This document shows positions 1-7,138 of a stretch of DNA of 45,284 nucleotides, one piece after another (within the stretch, counting starts at the first letter, position 1; each line of letters starts with the position of its first letter). The notes beneath the pieces are model-generated. The model ran no database searches. It worked only from the letters and a program-made list of their open reading frames with translations, and had not been told where the DNA came from. This DNA comes from Lachnospiraceae bacterium (GTDB lineage Bacteria > Bacillota > Clostridia > Lachnospirales > Lachnospiraceae): assembly GCA_900766575.1 (NCBI GenBank), contig CAAFVW010000146.1, positions 1 through 45,284 of the forward strand, read 5' to 3'. Made by a program: the position numbers and the translations under genes.

Positions 1-24
1 TAAAAACTACTGTATAATGCAGAT

Positions 25-57
25 ATGGGCAGAATCCGGAAAATCGGCTCTGCCCAT
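25..57 (-). terminator. GC-containing hairpin, possible terminator
   Basis: A 9-bp perfect inverted repeat (ATGGGCAGA at 25-33, TCTGCCCAT at 49-57) has an inner CCG/CGG pairing at 36-38 and 45-47. It lies downstream of the leftward gene remnants. There is no long T-run on either side, so termination is only a guess. Confidence 0.3.
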
Positions 58-165
58 TTGTAACTATTCACAAATCTTATATCAGTTTTTAACGTTTACA
101 CAAAACTTGAAACGGTCTCGCATCTATTGGGATTATCCTTCAATATCAATGTTGCGGGGTGAAGC

Positions 166-246
166 CTATGAAGAAAATGATATGCCACAATCAATTCTTC
201 CGTCCACAGACATCATCATGTGGCAGATCATATATGTTTTTTTCAT
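166..246 (-). pseudogene. RibD C-terminal/dihydrofolate reductase-like protein, N-terminal remnant
   Basis: Reading leftward, a GGAGG site sits 6 bases before an ATG at 246. The frame reads M-K-K-T-Y-M-I-C-H-M-M-M-S-V-D-G-R-I-D-C and then stops after 26 codons. The pattern 'ICHMM-SVDGRID' is the usual start of RibD-C-type reductases of about 220 residues, which bind NADPH. Nothing recognisable as the rest of such a protein follows, so the gene appears cut off by an internal deletion or frameshift. The good ribosome binding site suggests it was once functional. The family call rests on about 20 residues and is moderate at best. Confidence 0.45.
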
Positions 247-261
247 GCATATCCTCCGCGA

Positions 262-786
262 TTACCAGTTTTTCTTATCTTTGGTGAAGTCATGTTGCTG
301 TTTTCGTTCATCCACCATCTTCACAAACCACTCCACCATATTCGGATTGGTGTGTGAGAAGAAGCTGCTTTGTTTTTTGTCAATCGTGGCAATAACCGCC
401 ATATCATCCTCGCTCAAAGAAAAATCAATTACATGAAAGTTTTCTTCCATACGCTCGAGGTGAGTAGATTTGGGAATGATGACAATTCCACGCTGCAAAT
501 GCCAGCGAAGAATGACTTGAGCAACAGACTTTCCGTACTTCTCAGCAATGACTATCAGTTCCGGCGTGTGGAACATATCGCCCCGCCCTTCACCGAATGG
601 CGCCCATGCTTCCATCTGTATGCCGTATTTATCATGCCATGCTTTCGCTTTCGTCTGCTGATTGTGAGGATGAATTTCCACCTGATTTACCATCGGCTTG
701 ATTCGATTAAAGGAAGCAAAATCCACCATACGGTCAGTATAGAAATTGGAAATGCCGATAGCATGGATTAAGCTCAATTTTTCCAT
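262..786 (-). pseudogene. aldo/keto reductase, 5'-truncated
   Basis: The 174-residue frame matches the C-terminal 60% of aldo/keto reductases of about 280 residues. Visible are the 'AIGISNF' strand, 'NQVEIHPHNQQ', 'WAPFGEG' and the NADPH-binding 'IPKSTHLERMEEN' segment. The N-terminal 100-110 residues, which carry the catalytic Asp, Tyr and Lys, are missing. The frame starts with M-E-K-L directly before the ISNF strand, 27 bases after the stop of the upstream CMD-cupin gene. An 'aaggggat' sequence upstream could still allow translation, but the product could not be an active reductase. It was probably the second gene of the MerR-controlled operon. Confidence 0.8.
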
Positions 787-813
787 GATGGTAATATCCC
801 CTTATTTCCTATA

Positions 814-1581
814 TCATAATGTTTCTCTATTCATTGCCTGAATGTAGTCGATATCATTGACTTCTTCCAGCCACTCATTAGAGGCTTCCTCTCCGGGAAC
901 TTCTACTGCCAGATGAGAGAACCAGCTATCCGGCGCTGCACCGTGCCAGTGCTTTACGCCAACAGGAATATTTACCACACTACCGGGGCGCAGCTCCTGT
1001 GCCGGTTTGCCCCATTCCTGATAATAGCCTCGTCCGGCAACGCAGATTAAAATCTGACCGCCACCATTCCTGGCATGATGAATGTGCCAGTTGTTGCGGC
1101 ATCCTGGCTCAAAGGTCACATTGAAAATACCAACCTGTTCTTTGGAAACCGGTGCAAGGAAGCTCTTGCCGTTAAAATACTGTGCAAAACCATCGTTGGG
1201 ATTTCCAATAGGGAATACCATAGAAGCAGCGTGCTTTGCCATTGCGTTATTGCCGATTCCTTCATTCCACACTTCCTTTGCCATACGGAACGCCGCCCAC
1301 GCTTTCGACCAGCCTGCATAAAAAGCGGCATGGGTCAAAATCTCCGCAATTTCTTCCCGGGTAATCCCGTTTTTCTTTGCATTTTCCAGATGGAACCGGA
1401 AAGCAGAATCGGTCAGCCCTTGTGCCGTCAGAGTAGTGACGGTCACAAGAGAACGGTCACGCAGAGAAAGCTCATCCTCTCTGCTCCATATCTCGCCAAA
1501 TAATACATCATCGTTCAGTTCGGCAAACTTGGAAGCGAATGTTCCCAATTCATTTCTTCCTGCGGTTTGTTTTTCTGCCAT
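814..1581 (-). CDS. carboxymuconolactone decarboxylase-cupin fusion protein
   Basis: A 255-residue two-domain protein. Residues about 15-95 resemble the carboxymuconolactone decarboxylase/AhpD-like helical family ('SLRDRSLVTV', 'FHLENAKKNGITREEI', 'THAAFYAGW'). The redox Cys pair of AhpD is absent. Residues about 120-235 are a cupin with metal-type histidines (W-H-I-H-H and a later 'VKHWHGA'). Such fusions are common in Firmicutes next to MerR regulators and aldo/keto reductases, often annotated as stress or quinone/aldehyde response proteins; the substrate is unknown. The start at 1581 is preferred over an upstream in-frame ATG at 1614 because AGGAGG lies 8 bases before it. It is divergent from the MerR gene and expressed from the MerR-type promoter at 1644-1674. 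Confidence 0.85.
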   Translation of the reverse strand: MAEKQTAGRNELGTFASKFAELNDDVLFGEIWSREDELSLRDRSLVTVTTLTAQGLTDSAFRFHLENAKKNGITREEIAEILTHAAFYAGWSKAWAAFRMAKEVWNEGIGNNAMAKHAASMVFPIGNPNDGFAQYFNGKSFLAPVSKEQVGIFNVTFEPGCRNNWHIHHARNGGGQILICVAGRGYYQEWGKPAQELRPGSVVNIPVGVKHWHGAAPDSWFSHLAVEVPGEEASNEWLEEVNDIDYIQAMNRETL

Positions 1582-1643
1582 AAAATCATTCCTCCTATAT
1601 TTGTGAATAGCCATTGAAATCTTTCTGTATAACTGCTATACTA

Positions 1644-1674
1644 ATGATAAAACCTAAACCTAACTTTAGGTCAA
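1644..1674 (-). promoter_or_regulatory. MerR-type promoter with overlong spacer and operator
   Basis: On the minus strand TTGACC (1669-1674) and TATCAT (1644-1649) are separated by 19 bp instead of 17. The spacer holds an inverted repeat, ACCTAAA at 1652-1658 and TTTAGGT at 1665-1671. A 19-bp spacer with a dyad between -35 and -10 is the signature of promoters activated by DNA distortion by MerR-family proteins. It drives the CMD-cupin gene leftward; the MerR gene starts 44 bp to the right. Confidence 0.75.
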
Positions 1675-1717
1675 GGAGTTTGTGAAATAAATTTGTTAAC
1701 TTTTTGTGGAGGCATAC

Positions 1718-2158
1718 ATGTATACGATTGGACAGGTTTCGGAAATGTTTGGACTTCCGATTTCAACTTTGCGCTACTATGACAAACAGGGACTTTTTCC
1801 GGGAATGGAAAGAATTTCCGGCATCCGTAAATTCAGCGAGAAAGAGATGGAAGCACTACGTGTAATTGAGTGCCTGAAACGCTCCGGTCTGGAAATCAAG
1901 GATATTAAACAATTTATGGACTGGTGTGTGGAGGGAGCAGCTACTTATCCCCAACGAAAAGAACTGTTTGAGAAACAACAGAAAATAGTGGAAGCTGAAA
2001 TGGAACATATCAGTCGTGTGTTGGATATGATTAAATTCAAGTGCTGGTATTATGAACAAGCAATGCAGGACGGCAACGAAGATCGGGTACATAGTATGAT
2101 GCCGGATAAGCTGCCGGAGGATATTCAAAAGATGTACGATCACGCACACAAAGAATAA
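1718..2158 (+). CDS. MerR-family transcriptional regulator
   Basis: A 146-residue regulator. The N-terminal winged helix-turn-helix (residues 1-70) begins M-Y-T-I-G-Q-V-S and contains 'STLRYYDKQGLFP' and 'R-K-F-S', the classic MerR fold. A coiled-coil dimerisation helix follows (about 75-120) with a short C-terminal tail. There is no cluster of Cys residues typical of metal sensors, so the inducer is probably an organic or aldehyde stress, as in related small MerR proteins next to oxidoreductases. The ATG at 1718 is chosen because GGAGG lies 5 bases upstream; a GTG at 1706 is in frame but lacks its own site. The neighbouring dyad at 1652-1671 is its likely operator. Confidence 0.88.
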   Translation: MYTIGQVSEMFGLPISTLRYYDKQGLFPGMERISGIRKFSEKEMEALRVIECLKRSGLEIKDIKQFMDWCVEGAATYPQRKELFEKQQKIVEAEMEHISRVLDMIKFKCWYYEQAMQDGNEDRVHSMMPDKLPEDIQKMYDHAHKE

Positions 2159-2325
2159 AGAAATGCCGCATATTTTCCCTTTAGTGTGAAGACATTGATG
2201 CCAACACCAATCCATACGGAAGTGGCATTCATAATCGTTGTCAGCGGAAAAGACAATGAAACAGCAGTGAGTGCATTTTCACTCAGCTGTGCGACAAAGG
2301 CACTGTCAATTTCATAGAATTTAAG
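2140..2325 (-). pseudogene. MATE-family efflux transporter, internal fragment
   Basis: Reading leftward, 61 open codons end at a stop at 2140-2142. The segment contains 'DSAFVAQLSENALTAVSLSFP' followed by 'GVGIN'. This matches the first transmembrane part of MATE multidrug/Na+ antiporters (usual form 'D-FVAQLGENALTAVSLAFP...GTGVGIN'). There is no start codon with a ribosome binding site, and the remaining 380 or so residues are absent. The 3' end runs antisense into the tail of the MerR gene, so this is a dead fragment left by rearrangement. It was found by reading the gap between genes and is too short for ordinary gene callers. Confidence 0.6.
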
Positions 2326-2458
2326 TTGCCGATTATAGAAAAAGAGTTTACACTAAGTTTGGATAACAATACACAAAATGAATGTGTGGCTGCATTGCAG
2401 AAAATTCAGAAATAAAAATGCAGCTTTGGCATTATGACAGGGAGAACTCAGAACAGTC
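2326..2458. other. gap with unidentified coding remnant
   Basis: No intact gene is seen. On the plus strand a frame open for 30 codons (2323-2415, ending K-I-Q-K-stop) has the composition of a real protein tail but no start and no recognised family. Together with the MATE fragment on the opposite strand it suggests two gene ends joined by deletion. A purine-rich 'agggaga' about 18 bases before the TetR start is a poor ribosome binding site. Confidence 0.3.
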
Positions 2459-3112
2459 ATGGGAAAATCAGAGAAGCAGATAGAGAAGGAAAAAGAAAGA
2501 AATCAGAAGATTCTGGATACGGCTTTCCAGCTTTTTGTGGAGAAAAAGATCGAGGCCGTCAGCATGGATGAGATCGCAAAAGCAGCCGGTGTGGGAAGAG
2601 CTACACTGTTTCGGTGCTATGCGAATAAAACGGAGTTAGTGATCGCGGTCTGTGCGGATATATGGAAAGCTTATCTGGATCAGTTGGATGGGACACGTCC
2701 GATTTCATCTGTCCAGGAGATTCCAGCGGTCGGAAGATTTGTGTTTACTCTGGACAGTTATATTGAAATGTATCAGAATCATAAGGATCTGTTGAAGTAT
2801 AATGATAACTTCAATAACTATGTGACGCATCAGAACGTGGAGGAAAAGGACCTGGAGGAATTCCACGACTCTCTGCGTTCTGTAGACACCAGACTGCATA
2901 TGATGTATGAAAAAGCCAAAGAGGACAAGACGCTCCGGACAGATATTCCGGAAGAACAGTTTATGCGTGTGACCGTACATACCATGATGACAGCGTGTGC
3001 GCATTACGCGGGAGGTTTTGTCTGGGGAGCAGAGAATAATGTGGATTATACCGGGGATCTGCTTCTTTTGAAGGAAATGATATTAAATTATGCAACAAAA
3101 CGGGAGAACTGA
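2459..3112 (+). CDS. TetR/AcrR-family transcriptional regulator
   Basis: A 217-residue protein. An N-terminal TetR helix-turn-helix spans residues about 15-62 ('RNQKILDTAFQLF', 'VSMDEIAKAAGVGRATLFRCY'). An all-helical ligand-binding domain fills about 80-210 with no recognised subfamily. The recognition helix reads 'GRATLFRCYANKTEL', a standard TetR pattern. The ligand and target genes are not evident. It stands alone, after the decayed region and before the cobalamin locus, which has its own promoter at 3136. The start rests on the frame and the N-terminal match, not on the weak ribosome binding site. Confidence 0.85.
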   Translation: MGKSEKQIEKEKERNQKILDTAFQLFVEKKIEAVSMDEIAKAAGVGRATLFRCYANKTELVIAVCADIWKAYLDQLDGTRPISSVQEIPAVGRFVFTLDSYIEMYQNHKDLLKYNDNFNNYVTHQNVEEKDLEEFHDSLRSVDTRLHMMYEKAKEDKTLRTDIPEEQFMRVTVHTMMTACAHYAGGFVWGAENNVDYTGDLLLLKEMILNYATKREN

Positions 3113-3135
3113 GAAACATTCTCCGGAACTGGTCA

Positions 3136-3164
3136 TTGCAACTTGAAAAAAACTGTGTTATAGT
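3136..3164 (+). promoter_or_regulatory. promoter of the cobalamin locus
   Basis: TTGCAA (3136-3141) and TATAGT (3159-3164) are 17 bp apart. Transcription would start near 3171, about 16 bases before the first paired base of the riboswitch at 3187, the expected arrangement. Confidence 0.6.
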
Positions 3165-3186
3165 AGTCGCAATTGAATATGGAAGT

Positions 3187-3356
3187 ATTCAGGTGTCGGA
3201 GCAGCCACGAAAGCGACTGGCTCCGGTGAAAAGGGAAGCAGGTGGAAGTCCTGCACGAACTCGTCACCGTAATTAGGAAGTTGAAGCCGATAGATCACTG
3301 GGAGACTGGGAAGATGGCGGATGCGATGATCTTCAAGTCGGGAGACCTGCCTGAAT
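3187..3356 (+). promoter_or_regulatory. cobalamin riboswitch (aptamer)
   Basis: Conserved B12-aptamer blocks appear in order: AGGTG at 3191, a 'GGTGAAAAGGGAA' block, 'GGTGgAAgtCC' with a partner stem, a 'CACTGG' block, 'GGGAAG', and the terminal 'AGTCGGGAGACCTGCCT'. The ends pair as ATTCAGG (3187-3193) with CCTGAAT (3350-3356), forming the P1 stem. The usual 'CCGCAACTGT' stretch is altered here ('CACCGTAATTAG'). The position upstream of a CbiK-type lipoprotein, a BtuFCD-like importer and the whole cob/cbi set fits repression by adenosylcobalamin or a related corrinoid. Confidence 0.93.
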
Positions 3357-3453
3357 GTTGTACAGAAACATTTGTTTCAAAACCACGAGTAACTGGTTGT
3401 ACGTGCAAAAGTGCAGAAGAACAGATTCCTTCTGTGTTTGTTTGCTGTGTGCT

Positions 3454-3486
3454 CCCCTTTACCTGATGACAGGAAGGGGTCTTTTT
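3454..3486 (+). terminator. riboswitch-controlled intrinsic terminator
   Basis: CCCCTT (3454-3459) pairs with AAGGGG (3474-3479) and CCTG (3462-3465) with CAGG (3470-3473), loop ATGA, followed by TCTTTTT. It lies 100 bases after the aptamer and 103 before the first gene. CCTTCTGT (3428-3435) can pair with ACAG-(G)-AAGG (3469-3477), which would break the terminator. CAGAAG (3414-3419) can in turn sequester that segment by pairing with CTTCTG (3429-3434). This gives a plausible OFF/ON switch; the alternative pairings are my inference. Confidence 0.8.
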
Positions 3487-3588
3487 CGTTGTGCGGAAAA
3501 CGTGTTTCTGACGACATATTTAATGGCATTGTAACTAATGATGCCGATTAGAAAAGAAAGAGACAGGAAAACTGTCAGAGGAGGAAGC

Positions 3589-4824
3589 ATGAAGAAAAAA
3601 ATCGTAGCAGTAGTACTGGCAACCGTATTGGGCGCTGTATGCATCACCGGCTGCGGCAGCATACAGGAAGCTGCAGAGAGCACGGTACAGGCCACCACAG
3701 AGGTACAGACCACACAGGCAGCCCAGACAGCAGAGGCAGAGAGCACGGAGGACGCTGATCAGATGGCAGCAGACAATGTAGCAGCATTAATTGATGCAAT
3801 CTATGTGCAGGAGAGAACTGACGATACCGACAAACAGTGTGAAGAAGCCAAGGCAGCATGGGATGCCCTGACCGATGCACAGAAGGAACTGGTAGAGGGA
3901 GAGAATGCAGATCCTGATTATTTTGGCAGAGATACCGGAGATGCATCCAAGGATGATCCCCGCAATCAGGATGAGATCGGAGAGAACGAGATTCTGGTAG
4001 TAAGCTTTGGTACTTCCTTTAACGACAGCCGTGTAGCTGATATCAAGGGTATTGAAGATGCTATCGCAGAAGCAAATCCCGACTGGTCTGTCAGAAGAGC
4101 ATTTACCGCACAGATCATTATCAACCATGTACAGGCGAGAGATGGCGAGAAGATCGATAACGTAAAGCAGGCACTGGATCGTGCCGTGGCAAACGGTGTC
4201 AAGAATCTGGTAGTACAGCCTACCCATCTGATGCACGGCGCAGAATACGACGAACTGATGGAAGCAGTAGGAGCTTACAAGGATCAGTTTGAATCCGTAA
4301 AGGTAGCTGAGCCTCTGTTAGGCGAAGTCGGAGAGGATGCAACCGTTGTCAATGACGATAAAAAGGCAGTAGCAGAAGATCTGACTGCTGAAGCAGTAAA
4401 GACCGCAGGTTACGACAGCCTGGATGCTGCAAAGGAAGACGGTGTGGCATTTGTATTTATGGGCCATGGAACTTCCCATACTGCAAAGATATCCTACAGC
4501 CAGATGCAGGCACAGATGAACGAGCTGGGATATGAGAATGTATTCATCGGAACCGTAGAAGGTGAGCCGGAAGAGACCGCCTGTGAAGAAGTCATCAAGG
4601 CAGTTGCAGAGGCAGGTTACACCAAAGTCGTTCTTCGTCCCCTGATGGTAGTAGCGGGGGATCATGCGAACAACGATATGGCAGGCGAGGATGAGGATTC
4701 CTGGCTGAGCCAGTTCAATGCTTCCGGCAGCTTTGAAAGCGTTGATACCCAGATCGCAGGTCTCGGCGAGATCAAGGCAATCCAGGATCTGTATGTGGCA
4801 CATACCGCAGCAGCGATGAAATAA
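3589..4824 (+). CDS. cbiK: lipoprotein CbiK-type sirohydrochlorin cobaltochelatase
   Basis: A 411-residue exported protein. Residues 1-22 are a lipoprotein signal ending I-T-G-C (lipid Cys22), then an acidic, Thr/Ala-rich linker. Residues about 60-110 form a small helical module with 'WDALTDAQKELV'. Residues 134-411 are a complete CbiK/anaerobic cobaltochelatase fold. The three metal ligands known from Salmonella CbiK appear conserved: His293 in MGHGT, Glu324 in GTVEGEP, His359 in GDHANNDMAG. CbiK inserts Co2+ into sirohydrochlorin in the cytosol, but this copy should sit outside the membrane, like the periplasmic CbiK of Desulfovibrio. Its real substrate (haem, corrinoid or metal capture) is open. 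ATG 3589 follows AGGAGG; it is the first gene after the riboswitch. Confidence 0.88.
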   Translation: MKKKIVAVVLATVLGAVCITGCGSIQEAAESTVQATTEVQTTQAAQTAEAESTEDADQMAADNVAALIDAIYVQERTDDTDKQCEEAKAAWDALTDAQKELVEGENADPDYFGRDTGDASKDDPRNQDEIGENEILVVSFGTSFNDSRVADIKGIEDAIAEANPDWSVRRAFTAQIIINHVQARDGEKIDNVKQALDRAVANGVKNLVVQPTHLMHGAEYDELMEAVGAYKDQFESVKVAEPLLGEVGEDATVVNDDKKAVAEDLTAEAVKTAGYDSLDAAKEDGVAFVFMGHGTSHTAKISYSQMQAQMNELGYENVFIGTVEGEPEETACEEVIKAVAEAGYTKVVLRPLMVVAGDHANNDMAGEDEDSWLSQFNASGSFESVDTQIAGLGEIKAIQDLYVAHTAAAMK

Positions 4825-4913
4825 TTTGCCGGGATAGACCGGAGGCCAGCAAGAGCAGATACCCCCGACTGGCAAAAAATATTATAAAAATAAAAATCAG
4901 AAAGACAAACGTA

Positions 4914-5855
4914 ATGAAAAACAGAGTTTTTATAAAAAATATCCTGATCACAGGCGGCCTTCTGGGCTGCCTGCTGCTTGGAGGCTGTGGAGCCTCCGGG
5001 CAGAACGATCAGACAACAGAAACTGCAGATACCCAGGCAACACAGGAAAGCACCGTGGCAGCAACTGTGGAAAGCACAGAGACGGCTGCGGCAACCGAAG
5101 TTTCGGCGAGCACAGAGGCTCAGCTTGCAGATGGTATTTATACCGCAACTTTCTCTACAGACAGTTCTATGTTCCATGTCAGCGAGGCTAGTGACGGCAA
5201 GGGAACCCTGACGGTAAAAGACGGTGAGATGACCATTCATATCTCTCTTGGCTCCAAGAAGATATTGAATCTTTATCCGGGCCTGGCAGAGGATGCGGCA
5301 AAAGACGGCGCAGTGTTATTGGAGCCGACGACAGACACAGTAACCTACAGCGATGGCATGACAGAGGAAGTCTATGGATTCGATGTACCGGTTCCCGTAA
5401 TCGGAGAAGAATTTGATCTGGCATTGATCGGTACTAAGGGAAAATGGTATGATCATAAGGTAGTCGTATCTGATCCGGTAGCGGAAGGCGAAGAGGCCGG
5501 CGCTTCCGGCAGCTTCGATATGAGCACGCTTACAGACGGCACGTATACCATAGAGCTGACCATGGAGGGCGGAAGCGGCAGAGCAACAATCCAGTCTCCG
5601 GCACAGATCACGGTAACTGGTGGAGAAGTGACTGCAGCACTGGAATGGAGCAGCCCGAATTATGATTACATGTTGGTAGACGGCGAAAAATATCTGCCGG
5701 TGAATACAGAAGGCAACTCCGTATTTGAGGTGCCGGTAACAGCTTTTGATGAGGCAGTTACCATGATTGGTGACACCGTGGCTATGAGTACACCGCATGA
5801 AGTGGAGTACACCGTAACATTTCATTCTGACACTCTTCAGAGTGCGGAGAAGTGA
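4914..5855 (+). CDS. two-domain surface lipoprotein of unknown ligand
   Basis: A 313-residue lipoprotein with signal residues 1-24 and lipobox L-G-G-C (Cys25), then a Thr/Glu/Ala-rich linker to about residue 70. Two related beta-rich domains follow: about 72-190 (starts 'DGIYTATF', contains 'GKGTLTVKDGEMTIHISL', ends 'GKWYDHKVVVSDP') and about 206-308 (starts 'DGTYTIEL', contains 'GGEVTAALEWSSPNYDYMLVD', ends 'HEVEYTVTFHSD'). The layout recalls NEAT/Shp-type haem-binding beta-sandwich domains of Gram-positive surface proteins, and the second domain has nearby Tyr residues (Y-D-Y-M). I cannot assign it to a family with certainty. Lying between an exported chelatase and a BtuF-like binding protein, it probably helps capture a tetrapyrrole or corrinoid. 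Confidence 0.8.
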   Translation: MKNRVFIKNILITGGLLGCLLLGGCGASGQNDQTTETADTQATQESTVAATVESTETAAATEVSASTEAQLADGIYTATFSTDSSMFHVSEASDGKGTLTVKDGEMTIHISLGSKKILNLYPGLAEDAAKDGAVLLEPTTDTVTYSDGMTEEVYGFDVPVPVIGEEFDLALIGTKGKWYDHKVVVSDPVAEGEEAGASGSFDMSTLTDGTYTIELTMEGGSGRATIQSPAQITVTGGEVTAALEWSSPNYDYMLVDGEKYLPVNTEGNSVFEVPVTAFDEAVTMIGDTVAMSTPHEVEYTVTFHSDTLQSAEK

Positions 5856-5932
5856 GGCAATTAGCCTGGACAATATAGGATTCAGATGGAAGAAAACGCA
5901 GGCTGTAAAGTGTCTGCGGAATGGGGATTTTT

Positions 5933-7129
5933 ATGTCCGGAAGGAAGAAATACAGAAAACAGATTCTATGTATGCTTCTCATGGGACTGCTGGGGCTTAA
6001 TGGCTGTGGCAGTCCTTCTTCTGCGTCTATGGGGACGTCAGAGGAGACCACGGATCATACGCAAATTAGTGAAACTGCCGGGATACTATCGTCATTGCAG
6101 TTTCAGGGCAGCATGGAATTACAATATGCGGAGAATTTTTCCGTGGATTATTATGAGGGCGGATATGAGTTGCTGACCACGATGCCTGATAGTAAGCAAT
6201 ATTTGCTGGTGCCGGAAGGCGCGGAGATACCTGCGGGTCTGGATGAGAATATCTGCACCCTGCAGGAGCCGCTTGACAATATTTATCTGGTGGCATCGGG
6301 AGTTATGGATATGTTCGCTTCTCTGGATGCTGTAGACAAGATCCGTTTTTCCGGACAGAAGCAGGAGAACTGGTATATTCAGAAAGCGAAAGATGCCATG
6401 GCGGCAGGGAAGCTTGTTTATGCCGGAAAATACAGCAAGCCGGATTATGAATTGCTGGTATCCGAAGGCTGTGACCTGGCAATCGAGAACCGGATGATTA
6501 CACACTCCCCGGAAGTGGTGGAGATGCTGGAAAGCTTTGATATTCCGGTGATAATTGAATATTCCAGTTACGAACAGCATCCGCTGGGAAAAGTAGAGTG
6601 GGTGAAATTCTTCGGAGCTCTGACCGGAAAGGAAGCAGAGGCAGAAGCTGCCTTTGCGGAGCAGACAGAGATTCTGAAGAGAGTAAGTAACGGTGAAAAA
6701 ACGGGGAAGACCGTCGCATTTTTCTATGTGACTTCGAATGGGTTGATCCAGGTACGGCAGAGTACGGATTATATCCCCAAGCTGATTGAACTGGCAGGCG
6801 GAAGATATATTTTCGATGATCTGGAGGACAGTGGAAGCGGACGATCCACACTGAATATGCAGATGGAAGATTTTTATGCAGGAGCAAAGGATGCGGATAT
6901 TCTGATCTACAACAGTTCTATTGACGGTGGTGTGAATAACATTGAGGAACTGCTTGGCAAATGCAATATATTAAAAGATTTCAAGGCGGTACAGGAGGGG
7001 CAGGTCTATTGCACCACCAATGATATGTACCAACAGTCCATGGCAGTGGGATATCTGCTGCAGGACATGCATGCGGTATTGACAGAAGAAAAAACGACAG
7101 AATTAAAATATTTATTTTTATTGGAGTAA
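5933..7129 (+). CDS. btuF: ABC transporter substrate-binding lipoprotein (BtuF/FecB-like)
   Basis: A 398-residue protein with a lipoprotein signal (about 1-24, L-N-G-C, Cys25) and a class III periplasmic-binding fold. Visible are a first lobe ('DNIYLVASGVMDMFASLDAVDKI'), the long connecting helix, and a second lobe ending in the family-typical 'ADILIYNSS' and 'VQEGQVYCT' strands. It would deliver a corrinoid, haem or siderophore to the permease encoded next. The riboswitch context favours a corrinoid or related tetrapyrrole. ATG 5933 has GGGGA 5 bases upstream; an in-frame ATG at 5921 is possible. The family also binds iron chelates, so the substrate is inferred from context. Confidence 0.85.
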   Translation: MSGRKKYRKQILCMLLMGLLGLNGCGSPSSASMGTSEETTDHTQISETAGILSSLQFQGSMELQYAENFSVDYYEGGYELLTTMPDSKQYLLVPEGAEIPAGLDENICTLQEPLDNIYLVASGVMDMFASLDAVDKIRFSGQKQENWYIQKAKDAMAAGKLVYAGKYSKPDYELLVSEGCDLAIENRMITHSPEVVEMLESFDIPVIIEYSSYEQHPLGKVEWVKFFGALTGKEAEAEAAFAEQTEILKRVSNGEKTGKTVAFFYVTSNGLIQVRQSTDYIPKLIELAGGRYIFDDLEDSGSGRSTLNMQMEDFYAGAKDADILIYNSSIDGGVNNIEELLGKCNILKDFKAVQEGQVYCTTNDMYQQSMAVGYLLQDMHAVLTEEKTTELKYLFLLE

Positions 7130-7138
7130 GAGAAAAAG

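Noticed and set aside
3242..3466. 74-codon open frame inside the cobalamin leader
   Set aside because: It runs through conserved riboswitch aptamer sequence and lacks a ribosome binding site.
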